Made by a program: the position numbers and the translations under genes
Shown: one piece after another, positions 53,471 to 63,389 of the stretch
How the letters are laid out: every line of letters begins with the position of its first letter
Position numbering within the stretch: the first letter of the stretch is position 1
The notes under the pieces: model-generated
Databases searched by the model: none
The model's input: the letters and a program-made list of their open reading frames with translations, nothing else
What the model was told of the DNA's origin: nothing
Source: Paenibacillus sp. BIC5C1
GTDB lineage: Bacteria > Bacillota > Bacilli > Paenibacillales > Paenibacillaceae
Length of the DNA: 64,000 nucleotides
Direction of reading: 5' to 3'
NCBI RefSeq assembly: GCF_032399705.1
Contig: NZ_CP135922.1
Coordinates: 2,728,001-2,792,000 of the forward strand

Positions 53471-55162
53471 GTGGTCTATATCGTTTGGTGGAAAGAGAGT
53501 GTGGTGTACCAAGTCTACCCCAACAGCTTCAAGGATTCCGATGGGGACGGCCAGGGTGACTTGCAGGGGATATATGACAAGCTCGATTATTTGACTGATC
53601 TGGGCGTGGATGTAATCTGGATCTGTCCTATTTACGATTCACCTGGTCATGATAACGGATACGATATCCGTGATTATTACTCCATTTTACGTAAGTATGG
53701 CACGATGGAGGATTTTGACCGTTTGCTGGCTGAGGCTCACAAGCGTGGTCTCAAAATCATGATGGATCTGGTGCTGAATCATACGTCGGATGAACATGCG
53801 TGGTTTGCCGAGTCACGTTCATCGAAAGTGAACCCGAAACGGGATTATTATATTTGGCGTTCAGGCAAAAATGGTCAGGTTCCAAACAACTGGGAGTCCT
53901 ACTTTGGGGGTTCTGTGTGGAAGCATGATCCGGAGACGAATGAATATTATTTGCATCTCTACACTGAACATCAGCCTGATCTGAATTGGAATAATCCAAA
54001 GATGGCAGAAGAGATGTATGAGATGGTGCATTGGTGGTTGCAAAAGGGTGTGGATGGTTTCCGTTTCGATGCGGTGGCGCATATCGCCAAGGCAGAGGGG
54101 TTACCCAGCGCGCATAATCCGGATAATCTGCCGGTCGTTCCTGCGTATCAGCTTTTTTCCAACCTCGAGCAGGTACATTCGATTCTGAATAAACTTAACG
54201 ACATGATCCTGAAGCCTTATGGTCCAATGACTGTTGGGGAGACTTCCGGGCTAGGACCGGAACAGGCGCTGGCCTATGTTGGGACAGATCGGAATGAGCT
54301 CAATATGGTGTTCCAGTTTGAGCATATGTTTGTGGACGCTCAATCATCCGGAATCGGCAAATGGAACTATCGGAAGTGGAAGCTGCCCGAGTTGAAAGAA
54401 ATTATGAGCCGCTGGCAAACCGTCCTGCATGACAGAGGCTGGAATGCCAATTACATGGGCAATCATGACCAGCCGCGTCCAGTATCCCGTTTCGGTGATG
54501 ATGGAAAGTACAGGGTGCGCTCTGCCCAAATGCTGGCCACATGGATGCTCACCCTGGAAGGTACGCCATACATTTATCAAGGGGAAGAGATTGGCATGAC
54601 CAATGTTGCGTTCCCTGATATTGAGGATTATCGAGATATTGAAACGATGAATTATTATCGGCAGCATATTGGTCAGGGGCGAGCGAAACATGAAGTCATG
54701 CAAGCAATCTGGCGTAAGAGTCGTGATAATGCACGTACACCGATGCAGTGGGATGATACGAAACACGCGGGATTTACCGATGGTGAGCCATGGATTCAGG
54801 TGAATGCGAATTATCCTGAGATTAATGTGGCAGATGCCGAACGTGATCCCCAGTCCATTTTGCATTATTACCGTAAACTCATCGCTCTTCGCAAACAACA
54901 TAAAGTACTCATCTATGGTGAGTATGAGCTGCTTTTGCCGGATGATCCCGATATTTATGCCTATACCCGGACGCTGGATGATGAGCAGATGCTGGTTATT
55001 CTGAATTTCCGCGAACATGAGCCTGAGATGCAATGGCCTGAGGGGTGGAACGATGAAAATGCCAAGACTGTCATCAGCAATGTCAGTAAACGATATTCCA
55101 CCGATAAGGGCGAGATTCTTCTTCAGCCTTATGAAGCACGGGTTTATCGAATGCAGCGATGA
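53471..55162 (+). CDS. GH13 alpha-glucosidase (oligo-1,6-glucosidase-like)
   Basis: This 563-residue cytoplasmic GH13 subfamily 31 enzyme hydrolyses alpha-1,6- or alpha-1,4-linked gluco-oligosaccharides. Motifs: WWKESVVYQVYPNSF at the start, MDLVLNHTSDEH (region I), GVDGFRFDAVAHIAK (nucleophile D near 200), VGETSG (acid/base E near 256), NHDQPRPVSRFG (stabilising D near 330). The start is GTG 53471 with only a weak upstream site; an AUC at 53480 has GAGGTGG 5 bases before it, so initiation is unsettled. No transporter is adjacent. Confidence 0.92.
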   Translation: MVYIVWWKESVVYQVYPNSFKDSDGDGQGDLQGIYDKLDYLTDLGVDVIWICPIYDSPGHDNGYDIRDYYSILRKYGTMEDFDRLLAEAHKRGLKIMMDLVLNHTSDEHAWFAESRSSKVNPKRDYYIWRSGKNGQVPNNWESYFGGSVWKHDPETNEYYLHLYTEHQPDLNWNNPKMAEEMYEMVHWWLQKGVDGFRFDAVAHIAKAEGLPSAHNPDNLPVVPAYQLFSNLEQVHSILNKLNDMILKPYGPMTVGETSGLGPEQALAYVGTDRNELNMVFQFEHMFVDAQSSGIGKWNYRKWKLPELKEIMSRWQTVLHDRGWNANYMGNHDQPRPVSRFGDDGKYRVRSAQMLATWMLTLEGTPYIYQGEEIGMTNVAFPDIEDYRDIETMNYYRQHIGQGRAKHEVMQAIWRKSRDNARTPMQWDDTKHAGFTDGEPWIQVNANYPEINVADAERDPQSILHYYRKLIALRKQHKVLIYGEYELLLPDDPDIYAYTRTLDDEQMLVILNFREHEPEMQWPEGWNDENAKTVISNVSKRYSTDKGEILLQPYEARVYRMQR

Positions 55163-55250
55163 GGCGTCATTTTGCTTTGGCGAAGAGTTTTGAATTATAA
55201 TATAGGTTGAAAATCAAACTAACGAACGCATATGTCAGGAGGATACCAAG

Positions 55251-55943
55251 TTGCTGAATATTACTTACCACGGACACTCCAGTGTACAGCTGGGCACAGA
55301 AGAGAAGTCGTTAATCATTGATCCTTTCCTGCGAGGCAATGAACTTGCTGTCACCAAGCCGGAAGACATCAAGACCGATGCCGTTTTACTGACACATGCA
55401 CATATGGATCACATTTTGGATGCTGAACCGATCGCCAAGGCTAATAATGCCAAGGTGGTTGCGATTGTGGAACTAGCTACATATATGTCATGGAAAGGTC
55501 TGGACACCCTTGGCATGAACATGGGCGGAACGGTGGATCTTGGTTTTGCGCAAGCCAAAATGATTCAGGCTTTCCATACATCCGGAATCGTGCTGGAAGA
55601 GGAACAACGGATCATGTACGCAGGGGTGCCTGCAGGATACATTATTAATATTGGTGGCAAAACCATTTTGCATGCCGGTGATACCAGTCTGTTCGGTGAT
55701 ATGAAAATGATTGGTGACCGCCATGATATCGACGTAGCACTATTGCCTATTGGTGGGCATTTCACCATGGGACCGGAGGATGCTTTGCAGGCCGCTGAAT
55801 GGTTTAATGCCAAACTGACGATTCCGGTGCATTATGATACGTTCCCGGTGATTCGTCAGGATGCGGAGAAATTTGTGGAGCAGCTTGCTTCCAAAGGTCT
55901 TGAAGGCCGTGTGCTGGCTCCGGGACAATCCCTTACCCTGTAA
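55251..55943 (+). CDS. UPF0173 metal-dependent hydrolase (YtkL-like)
   Basis: This 230-residue metallo-beta-lactamase-fold protein has an HxHxDH-type zinc motif, HAHMDH at residues 49-54, with MLNITYHGHSSVQLGT at the N-terminus, GGKTILHAGDTSLFGDM near 137 and PVHYDTFPVI near 195 supplying the other ligands. The start is TTG with AGGAGG 8 bases upstream. Members are widespread in Firmicutes and the natural substrate is not established. A perfect terminator follows. Confidence 0.93.
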   Translation: MLNITYHGHSSVQLGTEEKSLIIDPFLRGNELAVTKPEDIKTDAVLLTHAHMDHILDAEPIAKANNAKVVAIVELATYMSWKGLDTLGMNMGGTVDLGFAQAKMIQAFHTSGIVLEEEQRIMYAGVPAGYIINIGGKTILHAGDTSLFGDMKMIGDRHDIDVALLPIGGHFTMGPEDALQAAEWFNAKLTIPVHYDTFPVIRQDAEKFVEQLASKGLEGRVLAPGQSLTL

Positions 55944-55989
55944 TGCTCTTTTAATCACTGTTTAATCATAAAAGATATACGAAGCTAAA

Positions 55990-56034
55990 GACGAATATCA
56001 CGTCAAGATAACTGACGTGATATTCGTCTTTTTT
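55990..56034 (+). terminator. Rho-independent terminator after UPF0173 gene
   Basis: A perfect 16-bp stem (55990-56005 with 56013-56028) with a 7-base loop is followed by seven T. Confidence 0.92.
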
Positions 56035-56183
56035 CGGTTTTAAGTTCAATTTAGCACGCCGAAGTTAGTCCGAATGACAAAAATCTCGAAACCCCATTGT
56101 TGAGGTTCAAGCTGTAATGTTATAAAAAATTACACGGAAACCAAACGGAAATCCGAATTGACCGAAAAACTGGGGGAGCGTTC

Positions 56184-57536
56184 ATGTCATTTGTGAAATC
56201 ATTGTTTTTTCAAATTATTGTAGCGGTTATCATCGGAATTGGTGTAGGAATTCTGTGGCCTGATCTGGGCAGTCTGCTGCAGCCGCTCGGAACAGGTTTC
56301 ATCAAGTTGATCAAAATGATCATTGCTCCATTAATCTTTATGGTGATCGTGACAGGCATTGCCAAAATCGGTGATCTGAAATCAGTTGGACGGATTGGAT
56401 TCAAAGCCATCCTGTGGTTCGAAATCGCTACGACTGTCGCTCTGATCCTTGGACTCGGCACAGCTAATCTACTTCGTCCGGGTGCAAGTATGAACGTGGA
56501 CCCATCGACGCTTGATGCAAGTGGCATCGAAGCCAAAACCAATGGCTCTGAACTGCCGCATGTCGTCGACTTTATCATGAATATTATTCCAACAAGTGTT
56601 GTAGATGCTTTTGCACAAAATGCATTGCTGCAAGTGCTGCTCGTTGCCTGTTTGTTCGGGGTAGCCCTGGCAGCAATGGAAAGCAAGGCAAAGGAGAATG
56701 TGCTGACACTGATTGAAAATGTGTTGGGTATCTTGTTCCGCATTATTGGATACATTATGAAACTGGCACCGATTGGAGCATTCGGAGCCATGGCATACAC
56801 TGTTGGAGCATATGGAGCATCCACGCTGTCCTCCTTCGGTTTGCTGATTATTGCCTGTTACGGAGCAGCGTTATTGTTCCTGGTGATGCTTGCGCTGTCT
56901 GCCTGGTGGATTACGGGACTGAACTTTCTGCAATTTGTAAAATATACACGTTCCGAAGTGATGCTGGCGATTGGCACAGGTTCCTCGGAAGTTGTTATGC
57001 CTCGCATGATGGACAAGCTGACCAAAGCAGGCTGTGATCGTGCTGTCGTCGGCCTTGTGGTTCCAACAGGGTACTCGTTCAATCTGGACGGAGCCTCGAT
57101 CTACCTGTCGCTGGCGACGGTTTTTCTGGCCCAGGCGGTTGGCATTGATCTGACACTGGGACAAGAGATTACGATTTTACTAGTGTTAATGCTTAGCTCC
57201 AAAGGTATGGCCGGTGTACCCGGCTCCGCATTTCTCGCTTTATCTGCTACAGCAGCAGCCCTGAATGCATTCCCGGTAGCTGCTGTTGCCTTACTGCTCG
57301 GTGCGGATCGTTTCATGGACACCATGCGAGTATTCACGAATCTGATGGGCAACTGTGTTGCGGCATTTGTAGTGGCGAAATGGGAAGGACTGTTGGACCA
57401 AAAACGCATGCGGGCTGTGCTGTCTGGGGAGATCAGCACCGAAGAGCTCGAGAGAGAAGAACTGGAGTCGATATCCTCAGTGAAGTTGAACAAAATGGAA
57501 CAGGGAAAGGGTATGGTTTCGACGGACATGTTGTAA
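56184..57536 (+). CDS. Dicarboxylate/amino acid:cation symporter (DctA/GltP family)
   Basis: This 450-residue membrane transporter of the DAACS family probably takes up C4-dicarboxylates or glutamate/aspartate with protons or sodium. Family motifs: FIKLIKMIIAPLIFMVIVTGIA near residue 40-60, the serine-rich re-entrant loop (IGTGSSEVVMPRMM near 275), and PTGYSFNLDGASIYLSLA near 298 containing the cation site NLDG. The C-terminal DRFMDTMRVFTNLMGN bears the substrate-binding D and R/N residues. It is monocistronic with no adjacent two-component system. Confidence 0.93.
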   Translation: MSFVKSLFFQIIVAVIIGIGVGILWPDLGSLLQPLGTGFIKLIKMIIAPLIFMVIVTGIAKIGDLKSVGRIGFKAILWFEIATTVALILGLGTANLLRPGASMNVDPSTLDASGIEAKTNGSELPHVVDFIMNIIPTSVVDAFAQNALLQVLLVACLFGVALAAMESKAKENVLTLIENVLGILFRIIGYIMKLAPIGAFGAMAYTVGAYGASTLSSFGLLIIACYGAALLFLVMLALSAWWITGLNFLQFVKYTRSEVMLAIGTGSSEVVMPRMMDKLTKAGCDRAVVGLVVPTGYSFNLDGASIYLSLATVFLAQAVGIDLTLGQEITILLVLMLSSKGMAGVPGSAFLALSATAAALNAFPVAAVALLLGADRFMDTMRVFTNLMGNCVAAFVVAKWEGLLDQKRMRAVLSGEISTEELEREELESISSVKLNKMEQGKGMVSTDML

Positions 57537-57592
57537 GAAGCAGAAGTGAATGGGCTTCGTATGAATTTTTAACTCATCCTTCTTTAAATTTG

Positions 57593-57640
57593 AACCGACT
57601 ATTACCCGCATGAAATCATGGGGTAACAGACGGTTTTTTT
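57593..57640 (+). terminator. Rho-independent terminator after the symporter
   Basis: Outer AACCG/CGGTT and inner TTACCC/GGGTAA stems are followed by a T run. Confidence 0.75.
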
Positions 57641-57755
57641 CGTTTCAGATACAGATATCATGGAGTTCTCGAACGCATACAGCAAAATAATTGTTACAGA
57701 GGAATCATTAATGGGGAATGTGTAGAAGAGGAAAAAGATAGCATATTGAAGTTTC

Positions 57756-57787
57756 AACTTGTATATACATGTTTAGTTATGTAATAT
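57756..57787. promoter_or_regulatory. TreR-like operator overlapping a candidate promoter
   Basis: AACTTGTATATACATGTT (57756-57773) is a near-palindrome of the kind bound by the GntR-type repressor TreR in Bacillus. TTGTAT (57760-57765) within it and TAATAT (57782-57787), 16 bases apart, could be the -35 and -10, so repressor binding would block the trehalose promoter. Confidence 0.65.
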
Positions 57788-57846
57788 ATAAATGAAGTTA
57801 GGCCAAGAGAATCACATAAGCAATACAATTTATTGGAGGCGTTAAC

Positions 57847-59568
57847 ATGAGTTCAACCAACACAACTTCATCATCGTGGTGGAAAACTTCCACGGTGTAT
57901 CAGGTATATCCCAAGAGTTTCAACGATACAACTGGATCGGGTACCGGAGATATTCGGGGATTGACCGAAAAGCTGGATTACTTGCAGCATCTCGGTATTG
58001 ATATCGTGTGGCTGCAGCCCGTATATGTCTCTCCACAGCATGATAACGGTTATGACGTAGCGGACTATTATCGGATTAATCCTGATTTTGGTACGATGGA
58101 GGATTTTGACGAACTGCTTAAAGGTCTGAAGGCACGTGACATGAAGCTGATGATCGATATTGTGGTGAATCACTCTTCTACGGATCATGAGTGGTTCCGG
58201 CAATCGCGTTCTTCCAAGGATAACCCGTACCGCGATTATTATATTTGGAAAGACCCTGCTCCAGATGGTGGTGTGCCGAATAACTGGCAATCCAAGTTCG
58301 GCGGACCTGCATGGCAGTTTGATGAGCAGACAGGACAATATTTCCTGACGCTGTTTGACAAAACACAGGCTGATTTGAACTGGGAGAACGAGAAAGTACG
58401 TAAGGCAGTACGGGACATGATCAAGTTCTGGGCGGAGAAGGGCGTAGATGGTTTCCGTATGGACGTCATCAATCTGATCTCCAAGGACCAGCGTTTCCCC
58501 GACGATGATGGTAGCGTTTCCCCAGGCGACGGACGTAAGTTCTACACCGATGGACCACGTGTGCATGAGTACATTACAGAGATGTATGAAGAGGTGTTTG
58601 GACCACACAATATGGTAACGGTTGGGGAGATGTCCTCGACTACGCTGGAGCACTGTATCAAATATTCAAACCCTGCTTCCAGGGAATTCTCCATGACGTT
58701 TAACTTTCACCATCTGAAAGTGGATTATCCGAATGGACAGAAGTGGGAACTGATGCCTTACGATTTTGAAGCGATGAAACAACTGTTTAGTGAGTGGCAG
58801 ACAGGTATGCAGGCAGGTGGGGGATGGAATGCTTTGTTCTTGAACAACCATGATCAACCGCGGGCGTTGTCCCGTTTTGCTGATGATGGCGATTATCGTG
58901 CGGAGAGTGCCAAAATGCTTGCTACGACCATTCATGGCATGCAGGGAACACCTTACGTATACCAAGGCGAAGAGATTGGGATGCCGAATCCGGTCTGGAA
59001 CGATGTCAGCGAGTTCCGTGATATTGAATCAACCAATATGTACCGACTGCTTCAGGAAGAACGGGGCAAATCCGCCGAGGAAGCATTCCTAATTGTGAAA
59101 GAGCGTTCCCGGGACAATTCCCGAACACCGATGCAATGGGATGGAAGCGACAATGCCGGATTTACAACGGGTACACCGTGGATCAAAGTGGATGAACGAT
59201 ATCCGTCGATTCATGTGGCGCAGCAGATGGCTGACCCGAATTCAATCTATTATCACTATCGCAAGCTGATTGCTCTTCGCAAACAGGTTGGTGTGCTGAC
59301 CGATGGTCTGTATGAACGTTTGGACGATGCACATCCGGATGTATTCGCATACGCGCGGACGAATGGAAGCGAAACGCTGCTAGTGGTATCGAACTTCAGC
59401 AAGCGGGACGTAAAATTTGCTTTCTCTGAAGCCGTCTGGAATGACCACATTGCGGGTAAATCAGCAGAACTGCTGATTGGAAACACGGAGGTATCGCCTG
59501 CACTCGAGCAAGAAATCTCCCTGAGCCCGTATTCATCCTATATGTGGCTTGTACCGCAAGAGGACTAA
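57847..59568 (+). CDS. treC: Trehalose-6-phosphate hydrolase (GH13)
   Basis: This enzyme splits trehalose 6-phosphate into glucose and glucose 6-phosphate in the cytoplasm (called TreA in B. subtilis). It has 573 residues. Motifs: WWKTSTVYQVYPKSF, MIDIVVNHSSTDHEWF, GVDGFRMDVINLISK (nucleophile D), VGEMSST (acid/base E) and NNHDQPRALSRFADD. Assignment over other GH13 enzymes rests on the DVINLISK/FPDDDGS segments and the PTS gene 29 bases downstream. GGAGG precedes the ATG by 8 bases. Confidence 0.93.
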   Translation: MSSTNTTSSSWWKTSTVYQVYPKSFNDTTGSGTGDIRGLTEKLDYLQHLGIDIVWLQPVYVSPQHDNGYDVADYYRINPDFGTMEDFDELLKGLKARDMKLMIDIVVNHSSTDHEWFRQSRSSKDNPYRDYYIWKDPAPDGGVPNNWQSKFGGPAWQFDEQTGQYFLTLFDKTQADLNWENEKVRKAVRDMIKFWAEKGVDGFRMDVINLISKDQRFPDDDGSVSPGDGRKFYTDGPRVHEYITEMYEEVFGPHNMVTVGEMSSTTLEHCIKYSNPASREFSMTFNFHHLKVDYPNGQKWELMPYDFEAMKQLFSEWQTGMQAGGGWNALFLNNHDQPRALSRFADDGDYRAESAKMLATTIHGMQGTPYVYQGEEIGMPNPVWNDVSEFRDIESTNMYRLLQEERGKSAEEAFLIVKERSRDNSRTPMQWDGSDNAGFTTGTPWIKVDERYPSIHVAQQMADPNSIYYHYRKLIALRKQVGVLTDGLYERLDDAHPDVFAYARTNGSETLLVVSNFSKRDVKFAFSEAVWNDHIAGKSAELLIGNTEVSPALEQEISLSPYSSYMWLVPQED

Positions 59569-59597
59569 TTCACATTATATAAATGGGAAGTGACAAT

Positions 59598-61610
59598 ATG
59601 GCAATTGATAAAAAACAGGTTGAGGAGATCGTACGCGCGGTCGGCGGCAAAGAAAATATCGAAGCTGCAACGCATTGTGTCACACGCCTCCGGTTCGCCC
59701 TGTACGACGAAAGTAAAGTAGATACGGAAAGTCTGGAACAGAACGATCTGGTCAAAGGCCAGTTCTCCTCTCAAGGACAATTTCAGGTAGTCATTGGTCC
59801 TGGCCTTGTGGATAAAGTGTATGACGAAATGATTCAGATTACCGGGGGCGAACGCGCTTCCAAGGATGACGTAAAGGCTGTTGCGGGTAAAAAGCAAAAC
59901 CCGATCCAGCGTGCGATCAAAACGTTATCGGACATCTTCATCCCGATCCTGCCAGCGATCATCACGGCCGGTCTCTTGCTCGGTATTAATAACATTCTGA
60001 CAGGACCAGGCATATTCTTCGATGGAAAATCACTGGTGGACGTATATCCAGCATGGAAGGATCTCGCATCTATTATTAATACCATCGCGAGCACAGCCTT
60101 TACCTTCCTGCCAGCATTAATTGGTTGGTCCGCTGTAACAAGGTTCGGCGGCAGTCCGTTGCTCGGGATTGTACTGGGTCTGATCCTGGTTCATCCCGAT
60201 CTGCTGAGTGCTTATGGTTACGCCAATGCAGTCAACGAAGGCACCGTGCCTACGTGGAATCTGTTCGGCTGGCATATTGAGAAGATCGGTTATCAGGGGC
60301 AGGTTCTCCCGGTATTGGTATCCGCTTATCTGCTTGCCAAGCTGGAGATTTTCCTGAACAAAAGGGTGCATGATTCGATCAAACTGCTCGTCGTGGCACC
60401 TGTCACTTTATTGATTACCGGGTTCCTGGCGTTTACAATTATTGGTCCAGTTACATTTGCCATTGCGAATGGAATTACATCCGGTTTGATCTATATCTAC
60501 GATTCATACGCGGCTCTCGGCGGTCTGATCTACGGTGGATTGTACGCATTGCTTGTTATTACAGGAATGCACCATACGTTCCTGGCGGTCGACGTACAGC
60601 TGATTGGTAGCCAGGGCGGAACGTTCCTGTGGCCAATGCTGGCGCTGTCCAATATCGCGCAAGGTTCTGCCGCACTTGCCATGATGCTTGTGCTTCGTGA
60701 GAAGAAAATGAGAGGACTTGCGGCAACTTCATCCGTCTCGGCCTTCCTCGGGGTAACCGAGCCGGCGATTTTCGGAGTGAATATCCGCTATCGTTATCCG
60801 TTTATCTTCGGTATGGTCGGTTCTGCGATCGGCGGTGTACTGCTTACGATGAATAATGTTCAAGCCACCTCTATCGGTGTAGGTGGGGTCCCTGGATTCC
60901 TGTCCATTTTCCCGAATAAATGGGGAGTATTCTTCATCGGTATGGCAATTGTACTGGTTGTTCCGTTCGTACTGACAGTTCTTTTTGGAAGAGCGAAGTT
61001 GAGAAAAGAAGACCGAAATGCAGATCGTGCTACTGTAGCAAGCGGTCAAACGTCAACAGCTGAATCTTCTTCTCGCACAGCTGTGGCAAATACAGGTACA
61101 GAACAACGCACACGCACTGCTGCTCAGGTGGCGGATGAGCCTGTGAATACACTGGAAATTATGGCACCATTAACTGGTACAGCTGTTCCGCTTGAGAAAG
61201 TACCTGATCCGGCTTTTGCAGAGAAACAAATGGGTGAAGGGGTTGCCATTGAACCTTCTGGCAATCAGGTCGTTGCCCCGTTTGATGCTCAGGTTGCCCA
61301 TGTCATCAAGAGCAAACATGCTGTCATTCTTGAGCACGCGAGTGGCTTGCAGATTCTGATTCATGTAGGGATTAATACGGTATCGCTCAAAGGCGAAGGT
61401 TTTAACATGCATGTTGAAGCTGGAGAGAAGGTAAGAGCCGGGCAAACGTTGCTTGAATTCGACCGTAAAGTGATTGAAGCTGCGGGATATCCGCTCATTA
61501 CGCCAATCATTATTCCGGACGGTCAGGACATGGTTGATCGGGTGGAGGTCACTACAGGTGATGTTACATCCAATCAGAACGGTGTGCTTAAGGTTCATTT
61601 GAAAGGTTAA
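59598..61610 (+). CDS. treP: Trehalose PTS enzyme II with fused B, C and A domains
   Basis: This protein imports and phosphorylates trehalose. Its 670 residues contain EIIB (1-90, phosphocysteine C27 in AATHCVTRLRF), a ten-helix EIIC (about 105-475), a Ala/Thr/Ser/Arg-rich linker (475-515), and EIIA of the glucose type (520-670, phosphohistidine H589 in ILIHVGINTVSLKG). B. subtilis TreP lacks the A domain and borrows a glucose-class EIIA; here it is built in. ATG 59598 is used because GGGAAGTG precedes it by 5 bases. A treR gene is not adjacent. Confidence 0.94.
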   Translation: MAIDKKQVEEIVRAVGGKENIEAATHCVTRLRFALYDESKVDTESLEQNDLVKGQFSSQGQFQVVIGPGLVDKVYDEMIQITGGERASKDDVKAVAGKKQNPIQRAIKTLSDIFIPILPAIITAGLLLGINNILTGPGIFFDGKSLVDVYPAWKDLASIINTIASTAFTFLPALIGWSAVTRFGGSPLLGIVLGLILVHPDLLSAYGYANAVNEGTVPTWNLFGWHIEKIGYQGQVLPVLVSAYLLAKLEIFLNKRVHDSIKLLVVAPVTLLITGFLAFTIIGPVTFAIANGITSGLIYIYDSYAALGGLIYGGLYALLVITGMHHTFLAVDVQLIGSQGGTFLWPMLALSNIAQGSAALAMMLVLREKKMRGLAATSSVSAFLGVTEPAIFGVNIRYRYPFIFGMVGSAIGGVLLTMNNVQATSIGVGGVPGFLSIFPNKWGVFFIGMAIVLVVPFVLTVLFGRAKLRKEDRNADRATVASGQTSTAESSSRTAVANTGTEQRTRTAAQVADEPVNTLEIMAPLTGTAVPLEKVPDPAFAEKQMGEGVAIEPSGNQVVAPFDAQVAHVIKSKHAVILEHASGLQILIHVGINTVSLKGEGFNMHVEAGEKVRAGQTLLEFDRKVIEAAGYPLITPIIIPDGQDMVDRVEVTTGDVTSNQNGVLKVHLKG

Positions 61611-61626
61611 GTTTACGAACAAATGG

Positions 61627-61655
61627 GGAGCTGCGATATTCGCAGCTTCTTTTTC
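61627..61655 (+). terminator. Rho-independent terminator of the trehalose operon
   Basis: GGAGCTGCGA pairs with TCGCAGCTTC (one G-U pair), tight 3-base loop, then TTTTTC. Confidence 0.85.
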
Positions 61656-61883
61656 ATTCTGAAACCGAAATAAAGCTGAACGCATACCAATTTGCATGGG
61701 TTTACTCTTTATGGATTTCGTTTTTTTTATTTCTTACGTGGTAAACTGTATCTAGGATACCTGTGGCAAAATCTCATGTTCGCAGCGATCGGAAAGCTTG
61801 TTCATCAGGACTATGCATGTTCACGTTGAGAAGTTCATATGGTTCAAAGAGAGTGGCTAGTCAATGGACGGAGGAGGAGAGCC

Positions 61884-62738
61884 ATGACTCGTGTTGCGGT
61901 AATGGTCATTCATGGTCTGGGTATGCAAAAGGAAAATTATGCGGATACACTGATTTCGCGATTGCATAAGGAATTGGATCAGGTTATGGTGTTGCCCGGA
62001 GCAGCCAAACAGATGCTGGATATCGAACCCGTATTTTGGGCTGACGTATTTGAGGATCGGGAAGAGGCGCTGTTTCAGCAGCTTGTCAGCTCTCAGGGAT
62101 TGAACTATCAAGTGTTGCGTCGATTTGTCATACATTATCTGGCTGATGCCGTCGCGTATCAACCTGTGGAAAATCAAGGGCATAACTATGATGCGGTACA
62201 TTATACGCTGAATCGGGCGATGCACGCACTTGCCCAGCGGAATGGGCCAGAAGCTCCACTCTGTATCATTGCACATAGTTTGGGAGCTGTGATTGCCAGT
62301 AATTTTTTCTATGATCTTCAATACCCGTCTAGTCGCACGCCTTCCATCGTGGATGTTACTTCCGCATTGGAACGGGGAGATACCTTAACGAGCTTTTATT
62401 CCTTTGGAACGACGTTACCATTATGGAGCCTGCGGTATCATGATTTTAGCCGGCCGATTCAGGTACCTTCACCGTTGGCAGGACAGTACTTTCCTGGGCT
62501 GGAAGGGGAATGGATTAACTTCTATGATCGGGATGATATTCTGGGTTACCCGCTGCGCCCTATTGATCCGGCCTATGAGGCAGCGGTCAACGAAGACGTG
62601 GAAATTAACTCTGGCGGTGTAATTGGGAGCTGGAATCCGTTGAGTCATGGCGGGTATTTCTCGAATGGGACCATGAATCGGAGGATTGCACAGGGTTTGG
62701 CTCGAACGTGGACGTGGGTGAATCGTGGATCACGTTAA
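61884..62738 (+). CDS. Alpha/beta-hydrolase fold protein
   Basis: This 284-residue protein starts [15 protein letters not shown], after GGAGGAGGAG. The serine nucleophile elbow is AHSLGA near residue 140; the oxyanion HGLG is near residue 10. [19 protein letters not shown] near the C-terminus probably supplies the catalytic histidine and the aspartate may lie in [12 protein letters not shown]. It resembles chromosomal lipase-like or acyl-hydrolase proteins without a known substrate. No signal peptide, so cytoplasmic. An earlier in-frame start at 61839 lacks a ribosome site. Confidence 0.8.
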   Translation: MTRVAVMVIHGLGMQKENYADTLISRLHKELDQVMVLPGAAKQMLDIEPVFWADVFEDREEALFQQLVSSQGLNYQVLRRFVIHYLADAVAYQPVENQGHNYDAVHYTLNRAMHALAQRNGPEAPLCIIAHSLGAVIASNFFYDLQYPSSRTPSIVDVTSALERGDTLTSFYSFGTTLPLWSLRYHDFSRPIQVPSPLAGQYFPGLEGEWINFYDRDDILGYPLRPIDPAYEAAVNEDVEINSGGVIGSWNPLSHGGYFSNGTMNRRIAQGLARTWTWVNRGSR

Positions 62739-62767
62739 ATGTCATATATGGAGGGAGAACAATACTT

Positions 62768-63031
62768 ATGGAATGCAGGACAGGCTGTGCCGCATGCTGT
62801 ATCGCGATTTCGATCTCATCGCCGATACCCGGGATGGCTGACGGCAAGCCCGCAGGTGTGCGCTGTGTGCAGCTGACGGAGGACAATCGCTGCGGAATCT
62901 TTGGTCAGAAAGAGCGCCCCGCTGTATGTAGCGGATTGCAGGCTTCGGAAGAGATGTGTGGCAGCACGAATCAGGAGGCGTTTGAACGTTTGAGCTGGCT
63001 GGAGCAGGAAACTGCACCGAATTCAGCGTGA
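62768..63031 (+). CDS. YkgJ-type cysteine-cluster protein
   Basis: This 87-residue protein begins [20 protein letters not shown] and continues with [17 protein letters not shown] and RPAVCSGLQ. The eight or so cysteines in C-x3-C-x2-CC ... C ... C ... C order fit the zinc/iron-chelating YkgJ family (CxxCxxCC-like). ATG 62768 follows AGGGAG by 9 bases. It starts 29 bases after the hydrolase gene and is probably co-transcribed with it. The bound metal and role are unknown. Confidence 0.85.
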   Translation: MECRTGCAACCIAISISSPIPGMADGKPAGVRCVQLTEDNRCGIFGQKERPAVCSGLQASEEMCGSTNQEAFERLSWLEQETAPNSA

Positions 63032-63107
63032 CAGAGTTGTTTTGAGGGAAAAGGATAATTATACTTAATATGGAAGGGGTTTGAGAAAAGAAAGGGGTAT
63101 GGGATGA

Positions 63108-63311
63108 ATGGGACTTGCCAAACGGTTTGTGATGGTCGTTGTGAATATGATTGGAGAACTGTGGATGGGATTCTACAGGCGAAACTCAGACTTCTATGAC
63201 AAGCAGACATCAGAGTCAAAAAGCAAACTTGGCTATTATGCATTTATTATTGGGGCGGCCGCTGTAACCGTGGGCATTGTGAGCTGGATGTATAGTCGGG
63301 TTTATTCATAA
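63108..63311 (+). CDS. Small hypothetical membrane protein
   Basis: This 67-residue protein has two hydrophobic segments (about 7-22 and 43-62, the latter YYAFIIGAAAVTVGIVSWMY) separated by a charged loop. AAAGGGG lies 10 bases before the ATG. A bidirectional terminator follows. No family is recognised. Confidence 0.65.
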   Translation: MGLAKRFVMVVVNMIGELWMGFYRRNSDFYDKQTSESKSKLGYYAFIIGAAAVTVGIVSWMYSRVYS

Positions 63312-63325
63312 TTTGAGCAAACCCA

Positions 63326-63372
63326 TAAAAGAGAGTATCCGCAGTCTGGGAATCAGTCGGATACTCTTTTTG
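63326..63372. terminator. Bidirectional terminator between convergent genes
   Basis: GAGTATCCG pairs with CGGATACTC around a 16-base loop, flanked by A- and T-rich runs on both sides. Confidence 0.8.
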
Positions 63373-63389
63373 GTATGTTCACTTCCTAT

